From the NCBI GenBank assembly GCA_963696505.1, contig CAVOKN010000025.1, forward strand, positions 99,032 through 163,031: a DNA stretch of 64,000 nt. Direction: 5' to 3'. The stretch is from CAVOKN01 sp963696505. GTDB lineage: Bacteria > Pseudomonadota > Gammaproteobacteria > Burkholderiales > Rhodocyclaceae. Numbering within the stretch: position 1 is the first letter of the stretch; every line of letters begins with the position of its first letter. Positions 53,311 through 63,794 of this stretch are shown here, piece by piece. The translations under genes and the position numbers were made by a program. The notes beneath the pieces are model-generated. The model had not been told where the DNA came from, searched no databases, and saw only the letters and a list, made by a program, of their open reading frames with translations.

Positions 53311-54565
53311 TGGGCGGCATCCGCGTCGACGGCCTCGGCAAGGCCTACAAGCAGTACCCCGGCCGCTGGTCGCGCCTGGCCGAGTGGATGATGCCCTCGG
53401 CGGGCCCTCGCCACAGCCTTCACTGGGTGCTGCGCCACATCAGCTTCCACGTCGATGCCGGCGAGGCTGTCGGCATCATCGGCATCAACGGCGCGGGCAA
53501 GAGCACACTGCTCAAGATCATCACCGGCACCACCCAACCCACCACCGGCAGTGTCGCAAATCGCCGGTCGCGTCGCCGCGTTGCTCGAACTGGGCATGGG
53601 ATTCCACCCCGATTTCACCGGCCGCGCAGAACGCGTTCATGGCGGGGCAGCTACTTGGCTTGAGGGTCGACGAGATCGCGGCCCTGATGCCGCAGATCGA
53701 GGCGTTCGCCGAGATCGGCGAGTACATCGACCAGCCGGTGCAGGGTATATTCGAGCGGGATGCAGGTGCGCCTGGCGTTCAGCGTCGCGACCGCGAGGCG
53801 GCCCGACGTGCTGATCGTGGACGAGGCGCTTTCGGTGGGCGACGCCTACTTCCAGCACAAGAGCTTCGACCGCATCCGGGAGTTCCGGAAGGCCGGCACG
53901 ACGCTGCTGATCGTGTCCCACGACAAGCAGGCGATCCAGAGCATCTGCGACCGGGCGATCCTGCTGGATGCGGGCCGGGTGGCGATGGAAGGCGAGCCCG
54001 GAGGCGGTGATGGATTTCTACAATGCGCTGCTCGCCGACCGCCAGAATCAGAACGTCGTGCAGCGCAAGCGCGACGACGGCCGGGTGGAAACGATATCCG
54101 GCACCGGCGAGGCCACCGTGACCGACATCGCGCTCCTGAATGACAATGGGCGAGCGGGTCGAGGTGATGGACGTCGGCGCGCCGGTGACGCTTCAGGTCT
54201 GGGTGGCGGTCCATGCGGCCATCTCACGGCTGGTGATCGGGTACATGATCAAGGACCGGCTGGGGCAGCCTGTCTTCGGCACCAACACCGACTACATGGA
54301 GCAGCCGTTGCGGGATCTCGCGGCGGGAGAGCGTGCACGTTTCCGCTTCCGCTTCGCGGCGAGCCTCGGGCCTGGGAGCTATTCCGTTGCCGTCGCGCTG
54401 CACAGCACCGAATCGCATATCGTGAATAACTACGAATGGCGCGACTTGGCCCTCGTTTTCAACGTCGTGAACATGAGCCGCCCGACTTTCATCGGAAATG
54501 CCTGGCTGCCGCCCAGCGTTGTCGTCGAGCAGGTAGTGGCCTTCGGATCCCGACATGACCGATAG
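53310..54565 (+). pseudogene. wzt: Wzt-type ABC ATPase of O-antigen export (copy 1), five +1 frameshifts
   Basis: Starts MGGIRVDGLGKAYKQYPGRW with Walker A GINGAGKST. The remaining motifs are spread over three frames: QIAGRVAALLELGMGFHPDF, NAFMAGQLLGLRVDEIA, signature-like SSGMQVRLAFSVA, Walker B DVLIVDEALSVGD, and VSHDKQAIQ. The C-terminal carbohydrate-binding domain (VTLQVWVAVHAAISRLVIGY) follows. Extra bases are near 53555, 53625, 53747, 54000 and 54149. Removing all five gives a clean 416-residue Wzt, so the underlying gene is well conserved. Confidence 0.85.
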
Positions 54566-55926
54566 CTTCTATCGCGCTTTCGAGGACCGCTATCGCGGTT
54601 CCCGCGAACTGGTCAAGTCGCGTTTGCGGGCGTATGTCCCGTTTGTCGAGCCGCTCAAGGCGATATGCGGGGACCGCAAAGCCGTGGACCTCGGCTGCGG
54701 CCGCGGAGAATGGCTGGAAGTCGCAGGGGACCTCGGATTCGACGCGACCGGCGTAGATCTCGACGATGGCATGCTGTCCGCGTGCCAGGAACTCGGCCTG
54801 AAGGCCGAGCAGGGCAATGCGATCGCATTACTTGAAGGGCCTGCGCGACGAGAGCGCGGTCCTGGTGTCGGGTTTCCACATAGCCGAGCACATCCCGTTC
54901 CCGGATCTTGAGGTGCTGGTGCAGGAGGCGCTGCGGGTGCTGAAACCCGCCGGCCTGCTCGTTCTCGAGACCCCTAATCCGGAGAACATCGTCGTCGGCA
55001 CCTCCGGCTTCTATCTCGATCCCACGCATACGAGGCCGCTCCCGCCGCGCCTGCTTTCATTCCTGACGGAGCACTGCGGCTTTGAGCGGACCCGGATCCT
55101 GCGACTGCACGAGCCGGCTGGCCTGGCGCAGGCAGCTGCAGCCAGCTTGTTGGACGTGCTGGGCGGCGTCAGCCCGGATTATGCCGTCGTGGCACAGAAG
55201 CGAGCCGGCACCGCGGAACACTGCCGTTTGTTCGACCCTGCGTTTTCAGGGGAGAGCGGCCTCGAACTGGAAACGCTGGCCGTGCGCTATGATAAAGGAA
55301 TGTTGGGAAGGCTGTCCGAGATCATCCAGCGGGCTGACCGCAGCGCCGCGTCCGAGGCGAGCACCCACGCCGCGGCGAAGGAAAGGGTACAAGCTCAACT
55401 CGAGATCGCCGCCCGGGAGGCGGACCTGTCGGCGACGCAGCAGCAGATCGCCGCAACGCAGCGGCAACTCTCCGCGACGCAGCGGCAGCTCTCCGCGACA
55501 CAGCAGCAGCTCTCGGTTTTGCTTGCGAGCCCATCCTGGAGGCTGACGGGGCCGCTTCGCTCGATCGCTGCTGCGGCGCGTGACCTACGGGGTGTCCCGG
55601 CGCGGGCCGTGCTGAAGTTCAAGACATGGGCCAAGCCCGGGATGATCCGCTTCGGAGGCTACATTTCCGCACGGCCGGCGCTGAAATCGGGACTACTGCG
55701 AGCCGTGAAACTTTTCCCCTGGCTGCATGGGCGGATGGCGCAGGCTGTCCGGCCAGGGTTGGCGGCCGCGACCCCCGGGTGGGACACCGGATCGGCAGGC
55801 GCCCGGCGTGTCGACGATCTTGCGGCGTCGGCTAGGCGCGTGTACCAGGATCTGCTCGACGCCCGCAACGCGGAGGCCGGAAGCCGCCGCGTCGATCTGT
55901 GTCCCGGCGAGCGCATCGACGCATGA
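54555..55926 (+). pseudogene. SAM methyltransferase with C-terminal coiled coil (WbdD-like layout), frameshifted
   Basis: Class I methyltransferase: AVDLGCGRGEWLEVAGDLG (SAM motif I), GVDLDDGML, then AEHIPFPDLEVLVQEALRVL and LLVLETPNPENI. An extra T near 54829 breaks the frame; correction gives 456 residues. Residues about 290-325 form a coiled coil with four near-identical heptads (SATQRQL). Chain-terminating methyltransferases of ABC-dependent O-antigens, such as WbdD, join a methyltransferase to a coiled coil that measures chain length. The same role is inferred here. Confidence 0.75.
55432..55515 (+). repeat. Four 21-bp tandem repeats inside the methyltransferase gene
   Basis: Each unit encodes one heptad (ATQQQIA, ATQRQLS, ATQRQLS, ATQQQLS). 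The unit is in frame, so gain or loss would lengthen or shorten the coiled coil by one heptad. Confidence 0.9.
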
Positions 55927-58491
55927 GGATTCTCCTCGACCTGCAGGGATGCCAGTCGGCGAGCCGGCTGGGGGACATCGGCCGATGCTCCCTGTCCGTA
56001 GCGAGGGCTATGGCACGGGACGCGGTCAGTCATGAAATCTGGCTGCTGCTGAGCGACCGGTTTCCCGAAACGATCCTCCCCTTGCGCCGGGAATTCGCGG
56101 GCTTGATTCCTCCGGATCGCATCGCCGTGTTCGCGGTCGCCGGGCCCGACGGTCGGGTTCGATCCGAGCAATTCGGCCCGCGCGGGGGTGGCGGAACTCG
56201 TACGGGAGTATGCGATTGCCGAACTGGGGCCGGACGTGGTGTACGTGTCGAGCCTGTTCGAGGGCTTCGTTCGACGACGCGGTTACGTCGGTGGGGCGAC
56301 TTGCCAACGGAATTCTTACGGCGGTCGCGCTTTGCGCCCCTGCGCCGCTCCTTGCCCGGGATGCGAGCGAAAGGACCCCGGCGGAGCGCGCCTACTGGCT
56401 GCAGAAGATCGATCACCTGAAGCGCGCCGACCTCGTGGTGGCGATCGCCGGGTCATCGGGACGGGAGGCCGCGACTGCGATCGGCGTCCCAGCCGACCGG
56501 ATCGTGGAAATCGCCCCGGCGGCCGATGACCGATTCCGCCCCACCAGACCGTCGCCTGATGCCGATGCGGATATCGCCCGCCGTGCGGGACTCTTGCGGC
56601 CGTTCGTCCTGCATGTCGGGGAGATCGGGCCGCAGGAAGAACTCGAAGGGCTGATCCGAGCGTTTGCCGCTCTGCCGCCGGGGCTGCGATCGGCGCACCA
56701 ATTGTGCTTGGTTGTCGCGGGCGGCGAGGCCGCGCGCGACGCGCTGCGAGGCGTGGCTTCCTCGCTTGGTCTCGCTGCACCGGATGCGATCGTCCTGGAA
56801 CGTCCGCCAGACGATGACCTGGCCGCGCTGTACCGTGCGTGCCGGCTGTTCGTCATCCCTTCCTTGCAGGAAGCGATCGGCCTTCCAGCGCTGGAGGCGA
56901 TGGCGTGCGGTGCCGCGGTGATCGGGTCGAAGGCCGGCTGCATGCCCGGGATGATCGGGCGCGACGACGCGCTGTTCGATCCCTCCTCAATCGCCGAGTT
57001 CACGGAGACGATGCGGCGAGCCCTCGCCGACGAGGCCTTCAACAGATCCCTGCGGGAACATGGCCTGGAGCAAAGCCGGAGGTTCTCCTGGGACAATAGC
57101 GCGAATCGAATCCTGAATGGGTTCGAGACATTGCTCGCCTATCGCCGCGAATGTCCCTGTGAAGTCGGGCCAGCCATCGCAATACCGACGATTGCTTGCC
57201 ATGATCTCCGGATTGGCCCACACCCTCTCGGATCAGGACCTGATGGGGATCGCCGAGGCGATTGCCGCGGCTCGGGCAACGGAAGGGAGCCCGCGACTTC
57301 TGCTGGATGTGTCGAGAATCGTCGAGCACGACGAACGCACCGGAATCCAGCGGGTCGTGCGGGCGGTCTCAAAGGCATTGCTGGAGGAGCCGCCGCCCGG
57401 ATTCCAGGTTGTGCCGGTCTGGTTCGATCCGCATGCGGGTCGCTATCGGTATGCGCTTCGCTTTGCTGAAACCATCCTGGATCGGCAGCCTTCCGATGCC
57501 GTCGAGGATTGGGTCGAGGCGTGCCGGGGAGACCTGTTTCTCGGCCTCGATCTGGCCTATGACCGAGTGACGCGAGCTGACTCCTGGCTGCGTGCCCAGC
57601 GCCGCCGGGGCGTGTACATCGTTTTTGTGGTTTATGACACCCTTCCGGCCTATCACCCGGAGTGGTTTCCCCCCGGATTGAGCGAAGGCTTCGTCGACTG
57701 GGTCGTGTGGATCGCGGACGTTTCTGACTTGCTGGTGACCATCTCCAGAGCCGTTGCGGACGATCTGCGGGCGTGGCTGGGGACGAGTCCGCGGCACGCA
57801 GGCGAATTGCCCAAAGTGCGACATTTTCACCTGGGCTCGAATCTCGGCGACAGTGCGCCCTCGCGGGGGCTGCCGCCCGACGCATCGGAGGTGCTCGGGA
57901 AACTCGGGCGGACGACGACCTTCCTGACGGTCGGGACGCTGGAGCCCCGGAAGGGGCATCGGCAGCTTCTCGATGCGTTCGAGCGGTTGTGGGAAAACGG
58001 TGTCGACGCCAACCTGGTCATCGTCGGCAAGTTCGGCTGGATGGCGGGAGACCTGGTGCAGCGTTTGCGCAATCACTCCAGAAAGGGCCGGCAGTTGTTC
58101 TGGCTCGAGGCGATCAGCGACGAGTATCTCGAAGGGGTCTATGCGGCGTCGAGCTGCCTCATCGCCGCCTCGGAGGGCGAGGGCTTCGGTCTGCCGCTGA
58201 TCGAGGGCGCGCAGCATGGACTGCCGATCATCGCGCGCGATCTTCCGGTGTTCTGGGAGGTGGCGGGGGAGCACGCATACTATTTCTCCGGCACTTCGCC
58301 AGATTCACTGGCGGATACCGTGTCGAACTGGATGGCATTGCATGCGGAAGGCAAGGCGCCTTCGTCCGCAAGGGATGTCCTGGCTGTCGTGGGCGCAGAG
58401 CGCCCGGCAGTTGATGGAGGTCGTGCTCGGGGAACGCGACGTCCCGTCGTCTGCGGCCAGACTGGAGGCGGTGGATGGCCCTGCACACTGA
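55923..58491 (+). pseudogene. Two-domain GT4 glycosyltransferase, four +1 frameshifts
   Basis: Begins MRILLDLQGCQSASRLGDIG. The first GT-B unit shows FVLHVGEIGPQEELEGLIRA and SLQEAIGLPALEAMACGAAV (EX7E). After a linker the second unit starts PRLLLDVSRIVEHDERTGIQ and has FLTVGTLEPRKGHRQLLDAF and ASEGEGFGLPLIEGAQHGLP. Extra bases near 56185 (G-run), 56267, 57152 and 58368 split it. Removing four bases gives exactly 855 codons ending TGA 58491. Such tandem GT4 proteins build O-antigen repeats. It overlaps the MT gene by 4 bp and the next gene by 17 bp. Confidence 0.78.
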
Positions 58492-59752
58492 GCCCGCTAC
58501 ATCGCAGGGCGCGTCCGCGCCGCCGGTCGTGGTAACCCTCGCCGCCTATCCGATCCGGCGACCGCGCCACGGCGGACAACTCCGCACGTCGGCCATGGCA
58601 AAGGCCTACGGGTCAGCGGGTTTCGCCGTCCACAACGTGGCGTTCTATCAGGCGGAGGTGTACGGGGGGGCGGATATCGGGCCGAACGATATTGCCTTTC
58701 CGCTCGACAGTCCGTTTCGCCTCTACCGCGGCGAGTATGTTCCGGCGCTCGCAGACTTCATGATGGGGCCGTTTTCGACTGAAGACGAAGCGGTCTTCCG
58801 TCGCGTCGCAGAGGGTATTGCCTCGGCCGTCGAGGTGATCCAGATCGAGCAGCCGTGGCTTTATCCCCTGGCGCGAAGGCTGTTGTCGGAGGTGCCGCAT
58901 TGCAGGGATGCCGTTCTGGTCTTCAGTTCCCAGAACATCGAAGCGCCGATGAAGCGCGACATGCTTCGCGCGCGCGGTCTCGGAGCGGTGTGCGAACAGG
59001 CCTCTGCCGACATTGATGCGCTGGAACGGGAGGCTGCCCGGCAATCCGACCTGTGCCTTGCGGTCACGGCGGAGGACGGGGCCGTCCTGAAACGTCTCGG
59101 CGCGCGCGAGGTGTTTCACGCACCCAACGGCATCAGTCCCTGGGTGGCGGACCCGGAGCGGACGAGACTCTGGCGCGGGAGACTGCCCGTCCATCCCTGG
59201 CCGATCTTCATCGCAAGCGCCCACCCGCCGAACTACAACGCCTTCACCGCGACGGTGGGCGACGCGCTGGGCTGCATTCCGCCTGGATCGAAGCTCGTCA
59301 TCGCGGGTGGCGTCGGGCCGCATCTTCACGAAGAGTTGTCCAAGTCGCGGTGGCGCGACCTCAACCTGTCGAGGCTCCTCGTCCTTGGCGTCCTTGATGA
59401 CGAAGATCTTGCGGCCGTAAAGAGCCTCGCCCATGTGTTTCTGCTGCCGATCGGCGCCGGCGGGGGTTCAAACATCAAGACCGCGGAGGCGCTCTACTCC
59501 GGCCGGCCGGTCGTTTGCACCAGCACCGCGTTGCGCGGATTCGAGGAATATCGCGGCCTCCCCGACGTGATCGTCGCCGACTCCCCGCGGGCGTTTCAGT
59601 CCGCGATCCGTTCCGTCCTGGGACAGGGGGTGGGTGGGGACTTTGCCGCAGGCACCGGCGAGATGCGGGCGCGCCTCACGTGGGCGAGCTGCCTTTCTGC
59701 GGTTCCCGCGGCGGTATCGCGGATGCTGTCGGAGCGGAGGGCGCGCATGTGA
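58475..59752 (+). CDS. Glycosyltransferase (GT-B, GT4-like)
   Basis: 425 residues. VVTLAAYPIRRPRHGGQLRT is the N-terminal glycine loop of GT-B enzymes. VFSSQNIEAPMKRDMLR, FHAPNGISPW, FIASAHPPNYNAF and LLPIGAGGGSNIKTAEALYS match hexosyltransferases of surface-glycan clusters. The frame is intact, in contrast to the genes before it. It overlaps both neighbours. Confidence 0.8.
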   Translation: MALHTEPATSQGASAPPVVVTLAAYPIRRPRHGGQLRTSAMAKAYGSAGFAVHNVAFYQAEVYGGADIGPNDIAFPLDSPFRLYRGEYVPALADFMMGPFSTEDEAVFRRVAEGIASAVEVIQIEQPWLYPLARRLLSEVPHCRDAVLVFSSQNIEAPMKRDMLRARGLGAVCEQASADIDALEREAARQSDLCLAVTAEDGAVLKRLGAREVFHAPNGISPWVADPERTRLWRGRLPVHPWPIFIASAHPPNYNAFTATVGDALGCIPPGSKLVIAGGVGPHLHEELSKSRWRDLNLSRLLVLGVLDDEDLAAVKSLAHVFLLPIGAGGGSNIKTAEALYSGRPVVCTSTALRGFEEYRGLPDVIVADSPRAFQSAIRSVLGQGVGGDFAAGTGEMRARLTWASCLSAVPAAVSRMLSERRARM

Positions 59753-61173
59753 CCGTATGGCTCGACGTCTCGACCTTGCTCGGCTGGCTGCGTCCCGCTC
59801 TGGGGATCGTTCGGGTGGAGGCGGAAACCGCAAGGCACTTCCTGAACGCGAATGCCGAAGCGATCAGGTTCTGCCGATTCGACCGCAGCGGCCGGGGCTA
59901 CTTCGAAGTCGGCAGGGTGGAGGTTGTTGCCGCCCTGGCCCGGCTCGACGGACGGGGGAACGCTGGTCCGCCGCCATCCGCGAACCCTCCTCACGATGCG
60001 GCACCGCCGATGACGGTAGGCGAGTCGGGCGAACAGCGCTGGAAGCGCCGAATCCTTGGGCTGGTGGCCCGACTTCCCGCACGATACCGGGACAGGGCGC
60101 ATCGGTTTGCAGCTGAGAGGCGCAATACGTTCCACGGATTTGCTCGTGCGTATCGGGAGGCACGTGCGGCTGCGTTGGCCATTCGAGGGCGTTCCCCTGC
60201 GGGCGACGGGTATCTGATGCCGATCCGCGCGGTGCCGGTTGCGGCGAACGCGGTCGCGGACCCGCCCTTCATGTCGGGTGATGTGTATGTCTCGCTGGGG
60301 CTGGACTGGGACCAGAAGGATCTTGCGTACCTTTACGAACTCAAGTGCCGGCTCGGCTTGAAGGTGCTGCTGTTTTGTTATGACGTCATCCCGATCCGCC
60401 TGCCGCACTTCTGCAGGGCCGAAGTGGCGCAGGACTTTCCGCGCTACGTCGCCGACGTCGCATGGTGTGCCGACCGCATCCTCTGCATCTCGGAGCGGTC
60501 GCGCAGCGACTTGCGCCATTTCCTCGAATCGGTGGGTGCTCCGAGTCCCGAACTTGGCGTCGTGCGGCTGGGATGCGATATCCGGATTGCGTCGGATCGG
60601 CAGCCGTCGCCGGAGGTTGCGGACATCCTGGAGCATCGCTTCATTCTGTTCGTGTCGACCATCGAACGGCGCAAGAACCACGAGACGCTTTACCGCGCCT
60701 ACACGCGGCTGGTCGATGAAGGCAGAGTCGATCTGCCGCTGCTGGTCTTCGTCGGAATGCCGGGATGGGGCACCAGTGACCTGATGCACGATCTGCATTC
60801 TGACCCCAGAATTCGGCCGTTCCTGCGAATCCTGCACGAAGTGTCGGACAGCGATTTGACACGCCTCTATGAGAGGGCGTATCTGACGGCCTACCCGTCG
60901 CTCTACGAGGGATGGGGCCTGCCCGTCGCGGAAAGTCTTGCTTACGGGAAGTTCTGCCTCGCCTCCGACGCGGCCTCAATCCCGGAGGTCGGCGGCGACC
61001 TTGTCGAATATATCGACCCGTGGGACGTGCCGGCGTGGGCGGAAAGACTGATGTGGTACATCGACCATCCGGACGAGCTTCGCCAACGCGAGGCGGCGAT
61101 TCGTCAGCATTACCGCCCGACAGCCTGGCGGGAAACGGGGGCCGCGGTACTTGAAGCGGCTCAGTCCCTATAG
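59749..61173 (+). CDS. GT4 glycosyltransferase
   Basis: 474 residues from GTG 59749, which overlaps the previous stop (GTGA) and begins VTVWLDVSTLLGWLRPALGI. The C-terminal GT-B half shows ILFVSTIERRKNHETLYRAY, YPSLYEGWGLPVAESLAYGK (EX7E) and SIPEVGGDLVEYIDPWD. The N-terminal region resembles the second unit of the tandem transferase upstream (RPALGIVRVEAE versus ERTGIQRVVRAV), so the two belong to the same subfamily of mannosyl-type transferases. Confidence 0.85.
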   Translation: MTVWLDVSTLLGWLRPALGIVRVEAETARHFLNANAEAIRFCRFDRSGRGYFEVGRVEVVAALARLDGRGNAGPPPSANPPHDAAPPMTVGESGEQRWKRRILGLVARLPARYRDRAHRFAAERRNTFHGFARAYREARAAALAIRGRSPAGDGYLMPIRAVPVAANAVADPPFMSGDVYVSLGLDWDQKDLAYLYELKCRLGLKVLLFCYDVIPIRLPHFCRAEVAQDFPRYVADVAWCADRILCISERSRSDLRHFLESVGAPSPELGVVRLGCDIRIASDRQPSPEVADILEHRFILFVSTIERRKNHETLYRAYTRLVDEGRVDLPLLVFVGMPGWGTSDLMHDLHSDPRIRPFLRILHEVSDSDLTRLYERAYLTAYPSLYEGWGLPVAESLAYGKFCLASDAASIPEVGGDLVEYIDPWDVPAWAERLMWYIDHPDELRQREAAIRQHYRPTAWRETGAAVLEAAQSL

Positions 61174-61524
61174 CATGGAACCGGGCGACGACGATGCTAC
61201 CGCAGTATGAGAGCATGCTCGAAGCGGTCTGCCGATCTCGAAAGCTGTCAGGCCAGATGACGGCGTGACTGCCTAACGCCGCGCCTGATCAAGCGAACCG
61301 GGAGATCGCCGCCTCGCGCGCTGGTGGCGCGGTATAATTTGCCCCTGAGAGCAATAGCGCCGCGCCTCGCTTCACCGTTTCAATCCTGCATAGCCCCCGG
61401 CAGGCTTCAAGCGTGGTTGCGCCTTCGAGCGCCGGCTTCCCGAGCTTGCGGGCGTTAACCATGGCCTGTTGAGGGCTTTGGGTCAGGCCGGATCCTGCAA
61501 TAGCGAGCTTCAACGAGCTTCAAG
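61174..61524. promoter_or_regulatory. 351-bp gap with a TATAAT box before wzm2
   Basis: No gene is supported. A perfect TATAAT at 61333-61338 could be a -10 element, but no good -35 box stands at the right distance. The gap separates the first O-antigen transcription unit from wzm2/wzt2. Confidence 0.4.
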
Positions 61525-62346
61525 ATGAGCATCAGCTTTTCGGCTTCCCCAACCGCATTGTTTTCATCGCTGATGCAGCACCGCGAACTGGTCTGGGATC
61601 TCGTGAAGCGGGACTTCGTCGGTCGCTACAAAGGCTCGGTGTTGGGTGTTGCCTGGTCTCTGTTCCATCCGGTTCTGATGCTCGTCATCTACACGCTCGT
61701 CTTCAGTATCGTCTTCAAGGCGCGGTGGGGGGCAGGAGAGGAGAGCAGGGTGGCCTTTGGGCTGGTTCTGTTCTCGGGAATGATCGTCCACGGACTGATG
61801 GCCGAGTGCCTGAACCGGGCGCCGACGCTCATCATTAGCCACACCAACTACGTCAAGAAGGTGGTCTTCCCGCTCGAAATCCTGCCATGGGTGGTGCTCA
61901 TCTCCGCCGGCCTGCATTTCCTCGTGAGCCTGGGCATCCTGATCGTTTTCTGCCTTCTCGGCGGCGTGAGCCTTCACCCGGGGACCTTGCTTGTCCCCGT
62001 AGTGCTGTTGCCCTTGGTCCTGATCACCCTGGGCCTGACCTGGCTCCTGGCCTCCCTGGGCGTCTATCTGCGGGATCTCGGGCAGGGGATCGGAATCGTG
62101 ACCACGGTGTTGCTCTTTCTCAGCCCGGTCTTCTACCCCATTGACGCCCTGCCCGGCGACTTTCAATCCCTGATAAAACTGAATCCTCTGACGGTCCCGA
62201 TCACGCAATTGCGTAACGCGATGCTGTGGGGGGCACCCATAGGGTGGGCGGACTGGGCCATCAGCATGACGATCGGCAGCGTTGTGAGCTATGCCGGGTT
62301 CTGGTGGTTCCAGAAGACGCGCCGGGGCTTTGCCGATGTCCTCTGA
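61525..62346 (+). CDS. wzm: Wzm-type ABC-2 permease of O-antigen export (copy 2)
   Basis: 273 residues, intact. KRDFVGRYKGSVLGVAWSLF then HPVLMLVIYTLVFSIVFKAR is the family signature; six membrane helices; ends WWFQKTRRGFADVL. It overlaps wzt2 by 11 bp. Only distantly similar to copy 1, so it is a separate exporter and not a recent duplicate. Confidence 0.9.
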   Translation: MSISFSASPTALFSSLMQHRELVWDLVKRDFVGRYKGSVLGVAWSLFHPVLMLVIYTLVFSIVFKARWGAGEESRVAFGLVLFSGMIVHGLMAECLNRAPTLIISHTNYVKKVVFPLEILPWVVLISAGLHFLVSLGILIVFCLLGGVSLHPGTLLVPVVLLPLVLITLGLTWLLASLGVYLRDLGQGIGIVTTVLLFLSPVFYPIDALPGDFQSLIKLNPLTVPITQLRNAMLWGAPIGWADWAISMTIGSVVSYAGFWWFQKTRRGFADVL

Positions 62347-63676
62347 CGACGTCGTCATCGACGTGCGCAATCTCAGCAAGCGCTTCGAAATCTACGCCAC
62401 GCCCCGGGACAGGCTGAAGCAGATTCTCCTGCCGCGTCTGCAGCAGGCTGCCAATGGCGCGATGGCCGCGACGGGCTTGGCGCGGCTCAGGCCCCCGCCG
62501 ACTTACTTCCGGGAATTCTGGGCGTTGAACGATGTGTCGTTCCAGGTTCGGCGCGGCGAAACCCTCGGTATCATCGGCCGCAACGGCAGCGGCAAGAGCA
62601 CGCTGCTGCAAATCCTTGCCGGAACGCTGGCCCCGACGAGCGGCGAAGCGACAGTAGGTGGCCGCATAGCCGCCCTGCTGGAGTTGGGGAGCGGGTTCAA
62701 TCCGGAATTCACGGGCCGAGACAATGTTTTTCTGAACGGGCGCATCCTGGGTCTGACCCAGAACGAAATCGAGGCGCGCTACGATCGAATAGTAGAGTTT
62801 GCAGACATCGGCGAATTCATCGACCAGCCCGTCAAGACCTATTCCAGCGGAATGTTCTTGAGGCTTGCTTTCGCCGTGCAGGCGCATATCGATGCGTCCG
62901 TCGTCATCATCGACGAGGCGCTGGCGGTTGGGGATGTCTTCTTTCGCCAGAAGTGCTACGCGCGGTTGGAGCGATTACGGGAAAGCGGTGCCGCGATTCT
63001 GCTTGTTTCGCATTCAATGCCGGACATCGAGCAATACTGTGAACGGGCTATCTTGCTCGATCGTGGCGCCCAGCGATTCATCGGCCCGGCGTCCGAGGCT
63101 GCCAAGCATTATTACCTTCTGCACCAACCTGCGATTGCCAAGGGCGCGCCGCAAGCGCGCGTTCCTGTAAGCGAGTCGGACGACGCCCGGGGACGCAACA
63201 GCATCGACTTTCCGCCTGCTGAAGCCTTTATCGACCTGTCGAGCAAGTCTCAAGTGACCAACAGCAGAGCACGTTGCATTGGCGTTGCCTTGTGCAGCGA
63301 TACTGGCCAACCCTGCAACACATTCCGGCAAGGCGACAAAGCTGTCTTTCATTACGAGTTTGAACTGAACCAAGATATAGGTGTGCCGATTTGTGGTGTT
63401 GTGGTCTCGAATGATCGGGGCGTTATAGTTCATGGCAAGAACAGTTGGCAATATGAGGATGAAGCGCCTCTGCGCTTCGGGCAGTTGGCAGATTAATTTG
63501 CCGGCAGGAAACCCGGCTCGATTGGTGGTGAGTATACCTTCGAGGTTGGATTGGCATGCGTGTCAACTGCGGATTGGAAAAATCGGCAACGCATTTCGCA
63601 TGAAGAGTTTTGGGTTCGCCATGAACGACTTTGCCACCTTCCCATGTCGCTCACTTTTCCGTTGGATTTGCACTGA
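62336..63676 (+). pseudogene. wzt: Wzt-type ABC ATPase (copy 2) with in-frame TAA in the C-terminal domain
   Basis: Starts MSSDDVVIDVRNLSKRFEIY. Walker A GRNGSGKST, ALLELGSGFNPEFTGRDNVF, signature YSSGMFLRLAFA, Walker B VVIIDEALAVGD and switch VSHSMPDIEQ are all intact. The C-terminal carbohydrate-binding domain runs from about residue 290. A TAA at 63494-63496 ends the ORF after 386 residues, but the same frame continues with GGEYTFEVGLACVSTADW to TGA 63676, typical of the end of Wzt. The ATPase part is complete; substrate recognition may be impaired. Confidence 0.82.
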
Positions 63677-63794
63677 GAGGCGGCCTAGCTGTTCTGACTC
63701 ACCACGGCGTTGCGGACCTGCCGGGAAGAATAATCATGGCGACACAATCCTAGCCGATTTTGCGGAATCACTTTACCGGATTATTCGACAGACG

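Noticed and set aside
53310..54565. Programmed frameshifting in wzt copy 1
   Set aside because: Five shifts in one gene, at different sequences and mostly not at slippery sites, cannot be programmed; error or decay is more likely.
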